This document shows, piece by piece, positions 27,693 to 36,448 of a stretch of DNA of 44,539 bases (position 1 is its first letter; each line of letters starts with the position of its first letter). A model generated the notes under the pieces. That model was not told where the DNA came from. It was given only the letters and a program-made list of their open reading frames with translations, and did no database searches. Source of the stretch: an uncultured Verrucomicrobiaceae bacterium (lineage in GTDB: Bacteria > Verrucomicrobiota > Verrucomicrobiia > Verrucomicrobiales > Verrucomicrobiaceae); the NCBI GenBank assembly GCA_937872615.1, contig CALMTT010000618.1, positions 1-44,539 on the forward strand. The letters are read 5' to 3'. The position numbers were made by a program, and so were the translations under genes.

Positions 27693-30600
27693 AGTCGCCA
27701 TCCTCCTTCATCGCCATCACGTCCGAGGGTGGACTTCTTCCCGCAGATTTCCTGCACGAACTGCCCGACCCCAAGACCAGCATCGAAGGCGTCACACCGG
27801 TTGCGTATCATCTGGCGGAGGGTGAACGGCTCAACGAGCAGATCAACCGGAGTTGGAATCGTCTCAAAGGCTGCTGGGAAAATTTCAAAAAAGCCATCGC
27901 TCAAAAGCCAGCCGGTGAACCCACCACAACGGACACACGCGAGCGTTGGCTGTTTCCACTCTTTCAGGAACTCGGTTTCGGCCGCCTGACCGCCGCCAAG
28001 CCCATTGAAGTGGATGGCCGCAGCTACCCGGTTTCCCATGGCTGGAATCAAGTCCCCATCCATCTGGTTGGTTCTCATGCGGACCTCGACTGCCGCACGC
28101 CCGGCGCTATCGGCGCGGCGAAGGCCAGTCCGCACTCGCTCGTTCAATCGGCGCTCAACGCCAGCGAAGCTCACCTGTGGGGCATTGTATCCAATGGCCT
28201 CAACCTGCGTTTGCTCCGCGACAATGTAGCCCTCACCCGTCTGGCCTACGTCGAGTTCGACCTGCAAGCCATGTTCGACGGCGACCTCTATTCCGAGTTC
28301 TTCGTGCTGTGGCTCGTTTGCCACCAGTCGCGGTTCGAGGGCGAAAAGCCCGCGCAGTTCTGGCTCGAACGCTGGAAGAAAACCGCCGAGGACAAAACCC
28401 TTCGCGCGCTCGATGACCTTTATCCCGGAGTCAAAAAGGCCATCGCCGTGCTGGGGGCGGGGCTCGTCTCCAATCGCGGCAACGTAGTGCTGCTCGAAAA
28501 ACTGCGCACCGGACGGCTGACCACGCAGGAGTTTTACAAACAGGTCTTGCGCGTCATCTACCGCATGCTCTTCCTGTTGGTCGCTGAAGACCGGGCGCTT
28601 CTCCATGTGGAAGACGACAGCGAGGCTGCGCTCAAGGCCCGCCGCCGCTACCGCGATTTCTACTCTCTCGCCCGCCTGCGTGCGCTCACTCTCTACCGCG
28701 CGGGCACGCCTCATCCTGATCTCTGGCAGGTCTTTCAACTCGTCACCGCCAAACTCGGCAGCGACACCGGCTGCCCGGAACTCGCGCTCCCGCCCTTGGG
28801 CAGCTTCCTGTGGACGGCGGGCCAGTCCACACCCGACCTGCTCGATAGCCTCATCTCCAATCGTCACTTCCTCGAAGCCGTTCACGCGCTGACTTTCGTT
28901 CAGGACGGCAACGTCCGCCGGGCGGTGGACTACAAGAATCTCGGCTCAGAAGAACTTGGCAGCGTCTATCAGGGATTGCTGGAAATGCACCCGCGCATCA
29001 ACGCCGATGCCGGCAGCTTCGAACTCGACATTGCCGCCGGCAACGAGCGCAAAACCAGCGGCAGCTATTACACGCCCGATTCTCTCGTTCAATGCCTGCT
29101 CGACTCCGCGCTCGAACCCGTCATCGCCGAGCGGTTGGCCAAGGCGAAGACGCCGAAGGAAAAGGAAGCCGCGCTGTTGAGCCTCAAGGTCTGCGACAAG
29201 GCCGCTGGATCAGGCCACTTCATCATTCGCGCCGGACACCGGATCGCACGCCATCTCGCTCGCGTGCGGAGCGGCGAGGAAGAACCCAGCCCGGCGGTTT
29301 ACCGCACCGCCCTGCGCGATGTCATCGGCCACTGTCTTTACGGTGTGGACATCAACCCCATGGCCGTCGAGTTGTGCAAAGTTACCCTCTGGCTTGAAGC
29401 CCTTGAACCCGGCAAACCGCTCTCCTTCCTCGATCACCACATCCGCTGCGGCAACAGCCTCCTTGGCACGACGCCGGAACTCATCTCCGCTGGCCTCCCC
29501 GACGACGCGTTCAAACCGATTGAAGGCGATAATCCTGATGCTTGTTCCAGTTTGAAGAAATTGAACAAGGCGCAACGCGAAGGGCTGCGTCATTTGTTCA
29601 TTGCCGAGGACAATGCGATTCGTGAACGCATGCACCAGGCGGCGGCAGCGATTGACGAAATCAGCGATAGCCGACCCGAAGACATCCACCGCAAGGAAGC
29701 CACCTTCCGCAATGCCCAGCAGAACTACGATTTTCAGAAAGCTTGGGACTTGGCTAACCTCTGGTGCGCAGCTTTCGTCATCCAGAAACGATTCGCCGAT
29801 GGGGTGAGTGTCCCTGCGAGCCTCGAACCATCAACAATCAACTCTGCACCCTCAACTGTTCAGACCGGCTTGTTTGGCGGCACGGAGGAATTGCCCAAGG
29901 CGAAAGCCAAGAAGACAAAAGCACCGAGTCACGCGGGTTCAGAAACTCCCATCGGCATCACGACGCAGCATCTCCGCGATTTTGTGGCGGGCGGAGAACT
30001 GCCCGACGGCCTGCTCGCGGAAGCCAAACGACTGGCTGACCAATACCAGTTCTTTCACTACCACCTTGCGTTTCCTGAAGTGTTCGCACGGGGCGGGTTC
30101 GATCTGAACCTCGGCAATCCACCTTGGGTTCGGCAGGAGATGCTCAAGCCGATAAAGCCGCTGCTTCCTAAGTTCAAGTCTTTCGCCAGCACAGCCGACT
30201 CCTCGGTATATTTTATGGAGCTGAACGTGCAGACCTGTCGGCCGCAGGGACGGGTGGCACTGCTCACGCCAAACAAATGGTTTCGCGCGAGCTACGCAGA
30301 CAATTTGCGTCGGTTTCTCCGCGAGCGGTGTCGCATCGATTTACTCATCGACTTTGGCCATTCACGGAACTTGTTTCCTAACGTGGACACCTTCCCTGCC
30401 GCCGTGGTTTTCGAGCCCGTCGCGTTGCCAATGCAGGACTCGGACATTGCCCGATTCGTTCAAGCACATGACTCCGACCGCGAACGCTACGCGTTGCCAG
30501 AACTCATCCGCACACACGCGACACCTGTGCCTCACAGCAATCTGCGTCCGGAGAGGTGGCAACTTGAGCCTTCAGGCGCAAGCGGATTGCTTGACCGTCT

Positions 30601-32002
30601 CTTAGCAACTGGACGTCCGCTTGGAACTATCCTCACCTCGCCCATAATCCGGGGAATTCTCTCCGGTCTCAATGAGGCGTTTTATGTAACCACCAGTCTT
30701 CGCAACTCAATTGTCGCGTCGGACTCTGATTCAGAACCCCTCTTGAAAAAGTTTCTTCGGGGTCGTGACGTTAAGCGTTGGGTAACTTCATGGGACGACC
30801 AATGGCACATCGTAATTCCTTCCAGTCAGAACCGGACTTGGCCGTGGTCGAATGCGGCGGATGAGTCTGAGGCAGAGACCATTTTTGCCGCGACACATCC
30901 GTCCGTCCACGCACATCTGAAGCAATTTGAGCAGCCGTTGCGTGCCCGACAGGACAAAGGCAAGTATTGGTGGGAGCTGCGCGCTTGTGACTACTACGAA
31001 GACTTTGCGAAACCGAAGATCATCGTCCAGTGCATCGCCTATTACTCCCAGTTTGCCTTCGATGAACACGGTCACTACGCGAACAACAAGGCCATTGTCA
31101 TCCCAACCGACGACCTTTACTTGCTGGCTGTCCTGAATTCCCGAATCACCTGGTGGATCGTCAACCGCACCTTCCAGCACATGAAGGACGAGGGCCTCAG
31201 TGTGGACGTGCAGTTCTTGAAACGCCTGCCCGTTCCAGAGGTCGGAGAATCACTCCATTCAGAAATCGCGGCACTTGCCGGTGAGATTGTCGCTGCGTCC
31301 AGATCACCGAATGGCTCGGAACAAATTCCATCGCTTGAAATGCGGCTGAACACTCTGGTCACGAGTGCGTTTGCTCTGACCACTCCGGAGCAAGACGTCC
31401 TGATTTCGAGCCTACCTCCGAGAGACCCTATCGCAGAACTTGAAAGTGCATTCCCGACTGCGGCTGCGGCTCAGAGCCAATCCGTATCCGATCAAGTGCC
31501 CAAGCAGACAATCATCCCCGCTCCAACTTGGATGGACCGGGCTTTGGAGTTGCCGTCAGGCCGCCGCGTCTCGCTCACGCCAGACCGTTACCGTGCAACG
31601 CTTGTGCCGCATCTGCTTTATCAGTCCGGCGGCAGTCTGCCATTCGATCGTTTTCGCAAAGCATATTGGCTGCTCACCGAACCAAAGACCCTGGAACGCT
31701 ACGCGACCGGCGCAGTGGGCGGCGTGGCCCATGCCTGGGGCAAAACCTTCCGTGACAAGTTAGAGAAAGACCGTTTCATCGAGCACCTCAAAGGCGCGGT
31801 TGGAAGGCAACTGCATTTCATCACCAAGAACGGTGAACGCCATCTGGAGTTGCGCGACCCGAAAGTCGCAGACGATGAGCATATCATTTTCGACGCCCGC
31901 CTCTCGTTGCTCGTCGCGGACTTGTGGCCGGTGGCCGAACCGATTGCGCCGCTGACGCCTGCCGAGGAAATCGAAATCAAACAACTCGAAGCCGTCTTAT
32001 GA
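27689..32002 (+). CDS. Eco57I/DrmMI-like adenine-specific DNA methyltransferase
   Basis: A 1437-residue N6-adenine methylase. The N-terminal 400 residues show the usual Eco57I-type lead (HLWGIVSNGLNLRLLRDN). The SAM motif I is CDKAAGSGHF (502-511; lysine where DPACGSG usually has proline), and motif IV is NPPW (810-813), the adenine-N6 type. YGVDINPMAVELCKV is the helix after motif II. The C-terminal half, with RFLRERCRIDLLIDFG and LNSRITWWIVNRTFQ, fits a target-recognition domain of a single-chain type IIG/PglX-like enzyme. A linker at about 710-755 is Ser/Thr/Lys-rich with a short repeat. I see no fused nuclease motif. The gene is overlapped by ATGA on both sides, so its product should be made with the SNF2 protein. 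It should mark host DNA; the sequence recognised is unknown. Confidence 0.85.
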   Translation: MKSPSSFIAITSEGGLLPADFLHELPDPKTSIEGVTPVAYHLAEGERLNEQINRSWNRLKGCWENFKKAIAQKPAGEPTTTDTRERWLFPLFQELGFGRLTAAKPIEVDGRSYPVSHGWNQVPIHLVGSHADLDCRTPGAIGAAKASPHSLVQSALNASEAHLWGIVSNGLNLRLLRDNVALTRLAYVEFDLQAMFDGDLYSEFFVLWLVCHQSRFEGEKPAQFWLERWKKTAEDKTLRALDDLYPGVKKAIAVLGAGLVSNRGNVVLLEKLRTGRLTTQEFYKQVLRVIYRMLFLLVAEDRALLHVEDDSEAALKARRRYRDFYSLARLRALTLYRAGTPHPDLWQVFQLVTAKLGSDTGCPELALPPLGSFLWTAGQSTPDLLDSLISNRHFLEAVHALTFVQDGNVRRAVDYKNLGSEELGSVYQGLLEMHPRINADAGSFELDIAAGNERKTSGSYYTPDSLVQCLLDSALEPVIAERLAKAKTPKEKEAALLSLKVCDKAAGSGHFIIRAGHRIARHLARVRSGEEEPSPAVYRTALRDVIGHCLYGVDINPMAVELCKVTLWLEALEPGKPLSFLDHHIRCGNSLLGTTPELISAGLPDDAFKPIEGDNPDACSSLKKLNKAQREGLRHLFIAEDNAIRERMHQAAAAIDEISDSRPEDIHRKEATFRNAQQNYDFQKAWDLANLWCAAFVIQKRFADGVSVPASLEPSTINSAPSTVQTGLFGGTEELPKAKAKKTKAPSHAGSETPIGITTQHLRDFVAGGELPDGLLAEAKRLADQYQFFHYHLAFPEVFARGGFDLNLGNPPWVRQEMLKPIKPLLPKFKSFASTADSSVYFMELNVQTCRPQGRVALLTPNKWFRASYADNLRRFLRERCRIDLLIDFGHSRNLFPNVDTFPAAVVFEPVALPMQDSDIARFVQAHDSDRERYALPELIRTHATPVPHSNLRPERWQLEPSGASGLLDRLLATGRPLGTILTSPIIRGILSGLNEAFYVTTSLRNSIVASDSDSEPLLKKFLRGRDVKRWVTSWDDQWHIVIPSSQNRTWPWSNAADESEAETIFAATHPSVHAHLKQFEQPLRARQDKGKYWWELRACDYYEDFAKPKIIVQCIAYYSQFAFDEHGHYANNKAIVIPTDDLYLLAVLNSRITWWIVNRTFQHMKDEGLSVDVQFLKRLPVPEVGESLHSEIAALAGEIVAASRSPNGSEQIPSLEMRLNTLVTSAFALTTPEQDVLISSLPPRDPIAELESAFPTAAAAQSQSVSDQVPKQTIIPAPTWMDRALELPSGRRVSLTPDRYRATLVPHLLYQSGGSLPFDRFRKAYWLLTEPKTLERYATGAVGGVAHAWGKTFRDKLEKDRFIEHLKGAVGRQLHFITKNGERHLELRDPKVADDEHIIFDARLSLLVADLWPVAEPIAPLTPAEEIEIKQLEAVL

Positions 32003-33414
32003 GCAAACACGACCAGACCCATTTCCTCGACAAGTTGCGACGCACGGTCCAGCCGTCGCCGCAACGAACCGAGCCGCTGGTCTGGTTTCGGGAGGTGAGA
32101 ATTGTGGAGGAGCTTTCGACCAAGAAAGAACCTCGCCGGCGCATCGTGCTGCATCGGGGTTTGAACATATTGTGGGCCGCGCCGGAAGATCCGGACACAG
32201 AACAAGGTCTTTACCGTGATGGACTGGCAGGACACGCGAGCGGCAAGACGCTTTTTTGCCGATTGCTTCGTCATTTACTCGGCGAACAGCCTTTCGGGAC
32301 GAGAGCGCAACGGGACGGGATCGCCAGCAATTTTGCGAAGCTGTGGGTCGTGGCTTCGGTAAGAGTCAACGGCGTGAGTTGGGTGGTTGGCCGTCCGCTG
32401 GCTTCTGCCGGAACTGACTTCGCGGTGAAGGCGGAGGCAATTGACGAAGTCCTGGCCGGTGATCCGCCAACGGGTGGTTTCCGAGACTACATGGACGCAG
32501 TTGTTTCCATTGCACAGAGAGCCGACGAACTTCATCCCGGAGAAGGTTGGCGGCATCTGCTGCCGTGGCTTTCAAGAGATCAGGAGGCTCGGTTCGGCAA
32601 TCTGGCACAATGGCGGGACTCTGCCGCCAGTGAAGGCGATAATCCTCAAACCAAAGCCGTGGAACGGCATCTTTTGATGCGAGCGATTCTCGGCCTGTTG
32701 GATTTGAAAGAGCCGCAATTGCGCCTCGCCATTGAACGGGCGCAGGGAAATCTGGAAGGCGGAATCGCGCGGCTGGGTCGGTTGGAGAGCGAGTTAAAAG
32801 GGAAAACCGAACTGGCAAATGAAGGTGCGCTGGAAGTCCTCGGCAAAGATGCGCCAAAGGAAGTGGAGGCGCTACAATCGCGGTTGGATTCCATGATCGA
32901 AGTCTTGCGGGAAGGACTTGAGGAGCTTGAGAAGCGCCCCGAAAAGCCAGCGGTCACTGCCGCCCGCGAAAAGTGGAATCTCGCACATGACAAACTCCGT
33001 GATGCACAGCAAGAACTGGCGCAACTCCCAGGGCAGATTTCAGAAAAGGAACGGCGGCGCGATACCGACCTGCACATCATCCGGGATTTGAAAACCGGAA
33101 ATGTCGAAGACCCAGCGCGGGAAGCGAAAGGCTGGTGTCCTCACACCATCCAGACAGCCATCAAGCGCGAATGCGTGAATCAGCCTCACGTTTCCAAGGA
33201 GTCAGCCACGAATATCGCCGAGTTGGAAAAACAGGCAAAGGCCGCACAAGACGAGATCGCCGCATTGAAGAAGCGGCAGAGTGAATTACAGAAGCAGCTT
33301 CCCTCCCTGCAAACCGCGCAACTGAACGCAAAAACCGCCTATGATGCTGCGTTCAAGGAAGCGAGAAGGATGCGACGGCTCTTGCACGACGAACCGAGCG
33401 GTCGGAATCAGTGA
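31999..33414 (+). CDS. SMC/RecN-like ATPase, N-terminal half of a split protein
   Basis: A 471-residue protein that has the N-terminal half of an SMC-type ABC ATPase: a strand LNILWAAPE, a variant Walker A AGHASGKT (77-84), then a coiled coil (about 240-465, e.g. LRLAIERAQGNLEGGIARLG, KEVEALQSRLDSMIEVLREG). It lacks the ABC signature, Walker B and second head half, which appear in the next gene. The ATG at 31999 overlaps the methylase stop. The next gene begins at a GTG inside this one's stop codon (33411-33414). It is similar in concept to ABC-three-component/DUF2326 ATPases of defence operons. The split could be a natural two-chain clamp or a frameshifted single gene; the clean overlap favours a genuine split. 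Confidence 0.65.
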   Translation: MSKHDQTHFLDKLRRTVQPSPQRTEPLVWFREVRIVEELSTKKEPRRRIVLHRGLNILWAAPEDPDTEQGLYRDGLAGHASGKTLFCRLLRHLLGEQPFGTRAQRDGIASNFAKLWVVASVRVNGVSWVVGRPLASAGTDFAVKAEAIDEVLAGDPPTGGFRDYMDAVVSIAQRADELHPGEGWRHLLPWLSRDQEARFGNLAQWRDSAASEGDNPQTKAVERHLLMRAILGLLDLKEPQLRLAIERAQGNLEGGIARLGRLESELKGKTELANEGALEVLGKDAPKEVEALQSRLDSMIEVLREGLEELEKRPEKPAVTAAREKWNLAHDKLRDAQQELAQLPGQISEKERRRDTDLHIIRDLKTGNVEDPAREAKGWCPHTIQTAIKRECVNQPHVSKESATNIAELEKQAKAAQDEIAALKKRQSELQKQLPSLQTAQLNAKTAYDAAFKEARRMRRLLHDEPSGRNQ

Positions 33415-34001
33415 AACGCCTATTTCAGCAATCCGCCCGCACGAGCAAGGAACTGGACGATCAAAAAAAGGCCAACGCGGATTACGCGAAAGAGATTGAT
33501 AAGAACAAAAAGGACGCGGCGAATTTGCGGAGTGATTTTGACGACCGGCTGAAATTGTTCTCCAAAGATTTCGCCGACATCATTCAGGCGGTGATGGGGG
33601 CAATCGTTGAGGCGACCATCGCGATTACCGCCGACGGCTTCGTGCCTCACGTAACCCGCAAGGGTGAACTCTCCGGCGCTGCGCTCGATACGATCAAAAC
33701 ATTGGCCTTCGACCTGGCTGCGGTGGTTTCCAGCATCGAAGGTCGCGGCGATCATCCGCGATTTTTGATACACGACGGCCCGCGCGAAGGTGACATGGCG
33801 CGTGTCATCTACGGACGATTCTTTCGGTATGCCGTCGAGTTGGAGGCGGCCTTCAAATCGCCGGACTATGCGAGTTTCCAATACCTCATCACAACCACCA
33901 CGCCACCACCGAAGGACATGCTTCAGGGCAGCCGGTGGATGCTTGATCCAGTGCTGGATTCCCGACACAAGGATAAACGGCTGCTCAAGGAGGATTTTTG
34001 A
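33411..34001 (+). CDS. SMC-like ATPase, C-terminal half (DUF2326-like)
   Basis: A 196-residue protein. It starts with a coiled coil (KELDDQKKANADYAKEID...) and then has the C-terminal ABC head: a strand with FLIHDGPREGDM (118-129, the Walker B-like place of DUF2326 proteins, with D122 and E126), and a QYLITTTTPP stretch like the H-loop strand. The start is GTG 33411, whose second and third bases begin the TGA stop of the previous gene. I see no RBS other than coupling. Together the two genes would give one dimerising ATPase head on a coiled coil. The FLIHD strand is why I assign the family; the canonical ABC signature was not seen clearly. Confidence 0.6.
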   Translation: MKRLFQQSARTSKELDDQKKANADYAKEIDKNKKDAANLRSDFDDRLKLFSKDFADIIQAVMGAIVEATIAITADGFVPHVTRKGELSGAALDTIKTLAFDLAAVVSSIEGRGDHPRFLIHDGPREGDMARVIYGRFFRYAVELEAAFKSPDYASFQYLITTTTPPPKDMLQGSRWMLDPVLDSRHKDKRLLKEDF

Positions 34002-34003
34002 TT

Positions 34004-34423
34004 ATGTCTTTCTACCGTTTCATCGCTGAAGAGGAGCTTGCCGCCATCCGACGCAATGGGGCTTTGTTGCCGCAGGGGCACTATCCTCCCTACAAACCGA
34101 ATGAGATCATTTGCGTTTTTGAGTCAGACGACTTGGCCGCTCTTTTCAGGAAGTATGGCACGGCACTAGCCGAGCAGCGGGAAATGGGAATTGGGAAGAG
34201 GCTCGTTGCTATCGAAGTCGTTGCCTTTTCAGGGCGGATGGAACTCGACAAGTCCCACAGCGGTGGTTGGCCCGAATCAAGGGCGATCTTCGATCCAATC
34301 CCACTGGAACAGATCAGAATTGTTGCTCAGGCGGTCGTTGAGGACGTTCGCGGTGGGCAAGTAATCCTCGGCCGGCTTCAGTTTGACCCTCAACACCTGC
34401 CTCGCCTATCGACCCACAATTGA
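34004..34423 (+). CDS. Hypothetical protein, 139 residues, possible ART-like fold
   Basis: This protein starts at ATG 34004 with a good AAGGAGGA (33987-33994) nine bases ahead, two bases after the previous stop. Its beginning, MSFYRFIAEEELAAIRRNGA, follows the pattern Y-x-(F/H)-x(6)-L-x-x-I-x-x-x-G of ADP-ribosyltransferase-like toxins and RES/DUF4433-type proteins, followed by NEIICVFESDDLAALF and GKRLVAIEVVAF. I did not find the Glu or Arg/His residues needed to claim an active ART. The remaining strands and the acidic tail fit a compact alpha/beta protein. It is placed between the SMC-like pair and the OLD gene. It could be a toxin effector, an adaptor or a substrate receptor. Confidence 0.55.
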   Translation: MSFYRFIAEEELAAIRRNGALLPQGHYPPYKPNEIICVFESDDLAALFRKYGTALAEQREMGIGKRLVAIEVVAFSGRMELDKSHSGGWPESRAIFDPIPLEQIRIVAQAVVEDVRGGQVILGRLQFDPQHLPRLSTHN

Positions 34424-34427
34424 GACT

Positions 34428-34478
34428 ATGAAATCCAAGACATTTGAAGACCCGAAGGTCACTGGAGGCAAACCGTGA
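34428..34478 (+). CDS. Possible 16-residue leader peptide
   Basis: MKSKTFEDPKVTGGKP begins five bases after the previous stop, and its TGA overlaps the GTG start of the OLD gene (GTGA 34475-34478). The GGAGG that serves the OLD start lies inside it. It may couple translation of the OLD gene or may be a chance frame. Confidence 0.25.
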   Translation: MKSKTFEDPKVTGGKP

Positions 34479-36448
34479 AATTGACACAACTACGCATCCA
34501 AAACTTCCGCTCCTGTCGGAACGTTTCGTTGGAGATCGGAGACATGCATGCCTTGGTCGGAGGGAACAATGCCGGCAAGTCGTCAGTTCTGCGTGCGTTG
34601 GATTTCCTATTTAACCCGAGCACGAAGTCGCTTAACGAAGAAACGTTTTGGAACAAAGACGTCTCGCTTGAGATTCGCGTCGAGGCCCTGTTCACAGGTT
34701 TAAGTGATAAAGAAAAGGAAGCTCTAGCTGGTTGTTTGAAAGCCGATGGAACGTTTCACATGGCACGATCGGCAAAGATGGTGGCTAAGGGCGAGAATGC
34801 AGCTGCCGACGAGGGCGAGGAGAAAATTGCGATTGGTCAGCACTATAAACAACCGATACCGGCGCCGGAATGGCTTCAGGATTCCAAGATCAACGGGAAG
34901 AACATCACAGAGTGGTGGAAGGAGAAGGGGCAACTCGTTATTGATGGTGTGTCGTTTGCCAATTCTTGGCCAGCAGAGTCCAAGAAGCCCGGCGTTGAGG
35001 ATTGGAAAGAGAAAGCCAAGCAGTTCGTAGTGGCGAACGCCGCCAAGATTCCAATGGAGGATGCTTGGATAGACAATCCGAAAGGTTATGCAAACGTCCT
35101 GAAAGCTACGCTGCCATTTTTCATTCTGGTTCCCGCCGTGCGAGATGTAGCCGAAGAGTCCAAAGGCACGAAATCCAGTCCGTTCGGAAAGCTTCTATTT
35201 GCGATCCTCGACACGGTCGCCGACGCGAAGAAAAAGAAGATCGAACTGATTCTCTCAGAACTCTCCAAACAGATGAACCGTCAGGGTGGTGCCAAGCGTG
35301 TGCCGCTGATTGCGGACACCGAGACTCAGTTGAACAAATTGCTAGGAGATTTTTTCGCTGGCTGTGATTTGGAAATTGAATTCCAAACGCCGACTTTGGA
35401 GGTGCTTCTGAGCGCGCCGAAGCTCTTTATTGACGACGGTTTCAGAAACTCTGTCGAGAACAAGGGACACGGGCTGCAACGGGCGGTCATTTTCACGATT
35501 CTCAGGCGCTATGCGGAGTTTATGACGTCCACGCCTGAAGGCAAAAAGCGAAGTCTCATTCTCGGGGTCGAAGAACCGGAGCTTTACATGCATCCCCAGG
35601 CGCAGCGGACGATTCGGCGCGTCTTCCGCAAAATTGTCGAAGGGAATGACCAGATCGTCTTCTCCACGCATTCATCGTTGCTGGTGGATGTGGCATATTT
35701 CGATGAAATTATCCGCTTGGAAAGCCGAGTTGAAATGGCTGGGGCAAAGAAGGTCACGCAAAGCGAGGCTTGGCAGTTGCCGATGGCCAAAATGATCGGA
35801 GACATTGAAGCGCGAATTCCGAAGCTCAAAGGCAAGGTGACGCCAGAATCCATGCGGGACCTCTATTCCCATGCCTACAACCCACGGCGCAACGAAGGGT
35901 TTTTTGCATCAAAGATTATTTTAGTCGAAGGACTCACCGAGGAATACAGCCTCCCTATTTACGCTGATGTAATCGCAGATTGCGCATTTGACCCGCAGAA
36001 TATCAGTGTCGTTGAGTGTGGTGGTAAAGGGGCAATGGATCGTCTCTACCGAGTTTTTAACGAGCTACACATTCCCTGCTATTTGCTTCTCGATTATGAT
36101 ACCGGCAACGCCGATAAAGACATCATTGCGAAGTCGAAGGAGTTGCTGGTATTTGGCGGCGAATCGCCAGACGAACCAAAAGGATTACTGGTCGCAGATC
36201 GCGTGGCATGCTTCAGACAGACTTGGGAAAAGGATCTGCGGAATGAGACCCCTGATGTCGAGGCGCTTACGGCAGCAGCCAGAAAAGACCTTGGTCTAAA
36301 CAGCGACAGTGGAAAACCCCTCATTGCTCGGCATATCGCTCGGAAACTCACGTCCCAGAAAGTGCCGATTGTTCCACCGAGTGTGGAAAAAATCATCAAG
36401 CAGGCAGTGGCAGTGAAGTGGGAGAAATCTTGCCTTCAAATCTCATGA
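34475..36448 (+). CDS. OLD-family ATPase with TOPRIM nuclease domain
   Basis: A 657-residue protein from GTG 34475 (GGAGG at 34464-34468). The ABC-type head has Walker A GNNAGKSS (30-37), and VEEPELYMHP (Walker B, E366/E367) followed by FSTHSSLLVD. The C-terminal part carries a TOPRIM domain: KIILVEGLTEE (E485) and LLDYDTGN (D540, D542), the metal-binding set of OLD nucleases. These proteins bind and nick or degrade DNA, and the same fold is found in P2 OLD and Gabija GajA. It ends with an ATGA overlap onto the SbcD-like gene, so here it joins a set of DNA-end nucleases. No GajB-type UvrD helicase is adjacent, so it is not a Gabija system. It may act on DNA ends produced by the upstream helicases; that is inferred. 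Confidence 0.85.
   Translation: MKLTQLRIQNFRSCRNVSLEIGDMHALVGGNNAGKSSVLRALDFLFNPSTKSLNEETFWNKDVSLEIRVEALFTGLSDKEKEALAGCLKADGTFHMARSAKMVAKGENAAADEGEEKIAIGQHYKQPIPAPEWLQDSKINGKNITEWWKEKGQLVIDGVSFANSWPAESKKPGVEDWKEKAKQFVVANAAKIPMEDAWIDNPKGYANVLKATLPFFILVPAVRDVAEESKGTKSSPFGKLLFAILDTVADAKKKKIELILSELSKQMNRQGGAKRVPLIADTETQLNKLLGDFFAGCDLEIEFQTPTLEVLLSAPKLFIDDGFRNSVENKGHGLQRAVIFTILRRYAEFMTSTPEGKKRSLILGVEEPELYMHPQAQRTIRRVFRKIVEGNDQIVFSTHSSLLVDVAYFDEIIRLESRVEMAGAKKVTQSEAWQLPMAKMIGDIEARIPKLKGKVTPESMRDLYSHAYNPRRNEGFFASKIILVEGLTEEYSLPIYADVIADCAFDPQNISVVECGGKGAMDRLYRVFNELHIPCYLLLDYDTGNADKDIIAKSKELLVFGGESPDEPKGLLVADRVACFRQTWEKDLRNETPDVEALTAAARKDLGLNSDSGKPLIARHIARKLTSQKVPIVPPSVEKIIKQAVAVKWEKSCLQIS

Noticed and set aside
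27662-28885. 407-residue minus frame opposite the methylase start
   Set aside because: The plus strand carries methylase sequence and an ATGA-coupled start; the minus frame has no domain.
19162-32002. Complete class 1 DISARM or complete Druantia
   Set aside because: A separate DrmB, the PLD protein DrmC and the Druantia-specific DruA-D, F, G, H and M partners are not seen; only helicase, SNF2 and methylase parts match.
34475-36448. Gabija (GajA/GajB) system
   Set aside because: The OLD protein has no UvrD-like GajB next to it; the SF1 helicase is four kb downstream and of the AAA_11/12 type.
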